Below are positions 22,409 to 24,090 of a stretch of 24,090 nt of DNA, one piece after another. Numbering within the stretch: the stretch's first letter is position 1; each line of letters opens with the position of its first letter. A program made the translations under genes and the position numbers. A model generated the notes under the pieces. That model worked only from the letters and a program-made list of their open reading frames with translations. It was not told the origin of the DNA and did not search any database. Location: NCBI GenBank assembly GCA_033856535.1, contig JAWVEV010000071.1, positions 1 through 24,090 on the forward strand, read 5' to 3'. The stretch comes from JAWVEV01 sp033856535. Its GTDB lineage: Bacteria > Actinomycetota > Thermoleophilia > Miltoncostaeales > Miltoncostaeaceae.

Positions 22409-22441
22409 ATGGCGTGAGACGGTGAGACCGTCTCACGCCAT
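22409..22441 (-). terminator. 15-base perfect hairpin at the fliJ stop
   Basis: Perfect 15-base arms (22409-22423 and 22427-22441) with a 3-base loop contain the fliJ stop codon. No T-run follows. It may terminate or attenuate transcription between fliJ and the transglycosylase-fliK-flgD-flgE genes, or protect the 3' end of the fliJ message. Confidence 0.6.
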
Positions 22442-22888
22442 TCCCCCGAGCGGCTGGGCCGGGCGGGCAAGCGTGATGTCGGCGAGCTCGGCGTTCTCGC
22501 GCCGCAGCTCCTCGCGGACGTGCGCCTCGCGGTGGTGCTCCTTCAGCCGCTCCAGTGCCTTGCGATCGCGGCTGGCGATCTCGAGCAGCATGCGGCGGCG
22601 CTCCACGGCCTGCCCCTGCGCACGGGCGCTGGCCTCGGCCTGCGCCTGCTCACGCTCGCAGCGCTCCACGAAGGCCTGCCGCGCGCGCAGCACGTCGGCC
22701 GTGACCATTGCGCCGCTCACCGGCCGGCTCAGGTCGCGGGCGGCGTCCAGGCGGGCGTCGGCGGCGGCCGCCTCGGAGCGGCGGGCCGCGTCGGCCGCGA
22801 GCTCTTGGGCGAAATCCTGCTGCGCCCGCTGCTCCGCATCCTCGCGGAGGGAGCGCACGGTTTCGAGGCTGAAATGGAATCGTCGCAT
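22433..22888 (-). CDS. fliJ: Flagellar export chaperone FliJ
   Basis: FliJ is a coiled-coil protein that links the FliI ATPase ring to FlhA. The 151-residue protein opens with the family signature MRRFHFSLETVRSLREDAEQRAQQDFAQEL and is almost all charged helix with heptads, including RRRMLLEIASRDRKALERLKEHHREAHVREELRRENAELAD. The C-terminal 20 residues are irregular. FliI and FliH genes, which usually precede fliJ, are not in the window: fliJ begins an operon with its own sigma-28-like promoter and is divergent from a LuxR-type regulator. The leader would be only about nine bases and has no clear ribosome binding site. Confidence 0.9.
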   Translation of the reverse strand: MRRFHFSLETVRSLREDAEQRAQQDFAQELAADAARRSEAAAADARLDAARDLSRPVSGAMVTADVLRARQAFVERCEREQAQAEASARAQGQAVERRRMLLEIASRDRKALERLKEHHREAHVREELRRENAELADITLARPAQPLGGMA

Positions 22889-22903
22889 CAGGAGACGACC
22901 CCG

Positions 22904-22930
22904 TAATCGACCGCCCCCCTCCCCGATTGA
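22904..22930 (-). promoter_or_regulatory. Sigma-28-like promoter before fliJ
   Basis: The minus strand reads TCAA, 15 bases, GTCGATTA. The -10 block ends 16 bases before the fliJ ATG. Together with the opposite-facing site at 22973-23000 it makes a divergent pair of sigma-28-like promoters in a ~100-base intergenic region. Confidence 0.55.
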
Positions 22931-22972
22931 GGGGCCCCGGACCGCCCGCGCGGGGGGTTTCGCGCCGCGCTT

Positions 22973-23000
22973 TCAATTCGGCGGCGCCGGATGCCGATGA
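22973..23000 (+). promoter_or_regulatory. Sigma-28-like promoter before the LuxR-type regulator
   Basis: TCAA, 16 bases, GCCGATGA, with the same TCAATTCGG extended -35 block as the fliO promoter. The -10 block ends six bases before GTG 23006, which is in frame with the regulator, so the transcript would be leaderless. An in-frame ATG at 22991 lies inside the element and is therefore unlikely to be the start. Confidence 0.6.
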
Positions 23001-23005
23001 GCCCC

Positions 23006-23725
23006 GTGAATGTCTCGCGTCCCCCCCGTCCTCCGATCGCGCCGCGCCGGCGCGGCCCGGTGAGCACCGCCGCGCCGGCGGACTTCCTGCCGCACCACGA
23101 CGCCGAGCAGGTGACCTGCGTGGTGGCCGACGACCATCCGGTCGTCCTGCACGCCGCCGCGGCCTACCTGGAGTCGCAGGAGATCGCGATCGCGGGCCGC
23201 GCGGTCGACGGGGAGCAGGCGCTCGCGCAGATCGCCGCGGCGCAGCCGAACGTCGCCGTGCTGAACCTGCGGATGCCGAAGTTCAGCGGAATCGAGGTGG
23301 CGCGCCAGGCGCGCCGCATGAGTCCGGCCACCGCCGCGATCCTCTACACCGGCGCGATGGACCAGGCGCTGCTCACCGAGGCGATGGACGCCGGCGTGCG
23401 CGGCTTCGTGCTGAAGCAGGCGCCGCTGCAGGAGCTGCTGCGCGCGGTGAAGCTGATCGCCGACGGCGACGCCTACATCGACCCGGTGCTCGCCGGCGCG
23501 ATGGCCACCTCCCGGGCGCCCATGCCGAAGGTCGCCCTGACCCAGCGCGAGCGCGAGGTGCTGCGCCTGCTGGCCGACGGGCTCTCCAACGAGCAGATCG
23601 GCAAACAGCTCTTCATCGGCTCCGAGACCGTCCGCACCCACATCCGCAAGGCGATGGTGAAGCTCGCCGCGGTGACGCGCACCGAAGCCGTCGCCACCGC
23701 GCTGCGGATGGCGCTGATCAGCTGA
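23006..23725 (+). CDS. NarL/FixJ-type response regulator with Asn in place of the phosphoacceptor Asp
   Basis: This 239-residue protein has a short Pro/Arg-rich N-terminus and a receiver domain (about residues 36-150). A LuxR-type DNA-binding domain (about 170-235) reads LTQREREVLRLLADGLSNEQIGKQLFIGSETVRTHI. In the receiver the acidic pair (VVADDHP), the switch Thr (LYTGA) and the Lys (FVLKQAP) are present, but the phosphoacceptor position is Asn 87 (VAVLNLRMP, codon 23264-23266). Control by phosphorylation is thus doubtful, and it may act as a constitutive or ligand-controlled regulator. No kinase gene is adjacent. The start at GTG 23006 follows from the sigma-28-like promoter; ATG 22991 and GTG 23060 are alternatives. 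It may regulate late flagellar genes. Confidence 0.85.
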   Translation: MNVSRPPRPPIAPRRRGPVSTAAPADFLPHHDAEQVTCVVADDHPVVLHAAAAYLESQEIAIAGRAVDGEQALAQIAAAQPNVAVLNLRMPKFSGIEVARQARRMSPATAAILYTGAMDQALLTEAMDAGVRGFVLKQAPLQELLRAVKLIADGDAYIDPVLAGAMATSRAPMPKVALTQREREVLRLLADGLSNEQIGKQLFIGSETVRTHIRKAMVKLAAVTRTEAVATALRMALIS

Positions 23726-23747
23726 GCCGGGCCGCCCGGCCGACGCG

Positions 23748-24090
23748 ATGAGCCTCCCCGCCGTCCAGGCCCGCATGGCCGAGCTCGATGCGCTGATGCA
23801 GCGCGCGACGAACCCCCTCACGCCCGCGGCGGCGGCATCGCCGGCCGGCGCGTCGAGTGTCGCTGCCGGGGGGTTCGCCGGCACGCTGACCAGGGCGACC
23901 ATGTCCCTGCCGGTCGACACGACCGGCGGTGGGACGCTCACCGGGATGCGGATGCTCGCCTCGGCGCAGGCCGAGGTGGGCCACGCCGAGGTCCCGCCCG
24001 GCTCGAACGACGGCCCGCGCCTCGGCACCTACCGCGCGGCCGTGGCCGGCGCGGCCGCCGGCCAACCCTGGTGCGCCTACTTCGTCTCCT
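23748..24090 (+). CDS. CHAP-domain peptidoglycan hydrolase, partial (runs off the window)
   Basis: The open frame starts at ATG 23748 and has no stop before the window ends, so 114 residues are visible. The N-terminus (MSLPAVQARMAELDALMQ) resembles that of the transglycosylase in this cluster. After an Ala/Gly/Thr-rich linker a domain begins with LASAQAEVGHAEVPPGSNDGPRLGTYRAAV, and GQPWCAYFVS carries the likely catalytic Cys. This pattern is typical of CHAP/amidase-like peptidoglycan hydrolases. The catalytic His lies beyond the edge. There is no signal peptide, so export through the flagellar apparatus is possible. It follows the regulator by 22 bases and is probably co-transcribed. Confidence 0.8.
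   Translation, partial: MSLPAVQARMAELDALMQRATNPLTPAAAASPAGASSVAAGGFAGTLTRATMSLPVDTTGGGTLTGMRMLASAQAEVGHAEVPPGSNDGPRLGTYRAAVAGAAAGQPWCAYFVS

Noticed and set aside
1..24090. tRNA, rRNA, CRISPR array or insertion sequence
   Set aside because: I saw no tRNA-like cloverleaf, no rRNA core sequence, no regularly spaced repeats and no transposase motif or terminal inverted repeats.

Overview
The window is very GC-rich DNA with strong G/C preference at third codon positions, frequent GTG and TTG starts and many 4-base start/stop overlaps. It carries a large part of a flagellar gene cluster. Base composition, the short FlgD and FlgE, the WhiG/FliA-type sigma factor, and a CHAP and a lytic transglycosylase gene inside the cluster all point to a flagellated actinobacterium. 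My best guess is class Thermoleophilia (Solirubrobacterales), but this is an inference from style, not from a marker gene.

Layout. Positions 1-1660 (+): a small coiled-coil protein, a CheY-like receiver protein translationally linked to it, and a secreted protein. Positions 1673-6138 (-): flhA, a degenerate flhF, a PilZ (YcgR-like) gene, a small membrane protein and a small basic protein, in one tightly overlapping operon. Positions 6261-9634 (-): fliO, fliP, fliQ, fliR and flhB, the export gate. Positions 9805-10620 (+): a sigma-28 (FliA/WhiG) gene, divergent from fliO. Positions 10617-14755 (-): an accessory module of a 1257-residue toxin-like protein and a small overlapping gene downstream that looks like its immunity gene. 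Positions 14932-15780: a secreted and a membrane protein of unknown function. Positions 16056-18857 (-): flbD, motA, motB, fliL and fliN. Positions 18955-22888 (-): fliJ, lytic transglycosylase, fliK, flgD and flgE. Positions 23006-24090 (+): a LuxR-type regulator with an altered receiver, then a CHAP-domain protein cut by the window edge.

How the parts work together. The genes cover the type III export gate (FlhA, FlhB, FliO, FliP, FliQ, FliR), the export chaperone FliJ, hook building (FliK, FlgD, FlgE), the stator (MotA, MotB, FliL), a switch component (FliN), a c-di-GMP brake candidate (PilZ) and peptidoglycan-cutting enzymes that could open the wall for the rod. Five sites resemble sigma-28 promoters (T[C/G]AA, 15-16 bases, G[C/T]CGAT). 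They lie before flhA, fliO, motA, fliJ and the LuxR-type regulator. The sigma factor encoded here is therefore the natural candidate to drive these operons. Two long perfect hairpins overlap the stop codons of flhB and fliJ and appear to separate transcription units. FliM is missing between fliL and fliN, and no flhG follows flhF.

The most interesting element is the module at 10617-14755. The large protein starts with an LQRTAGNRAV motif, known from actinobacterial proteins linked to extracellular contractile injection systems. It continues with about 860 residues of ~39-residue helical repeats and ends in a cysteine-bearing domain resembling the RNase A-like toxins of contact-dependent inhibition systems. 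A small GTGA-overlapping gene follows where an immunity gene is expected. It is an apparent polymorphic toxin system inserted in a flagellar cluster, convergent with the flagellar sigma factor.
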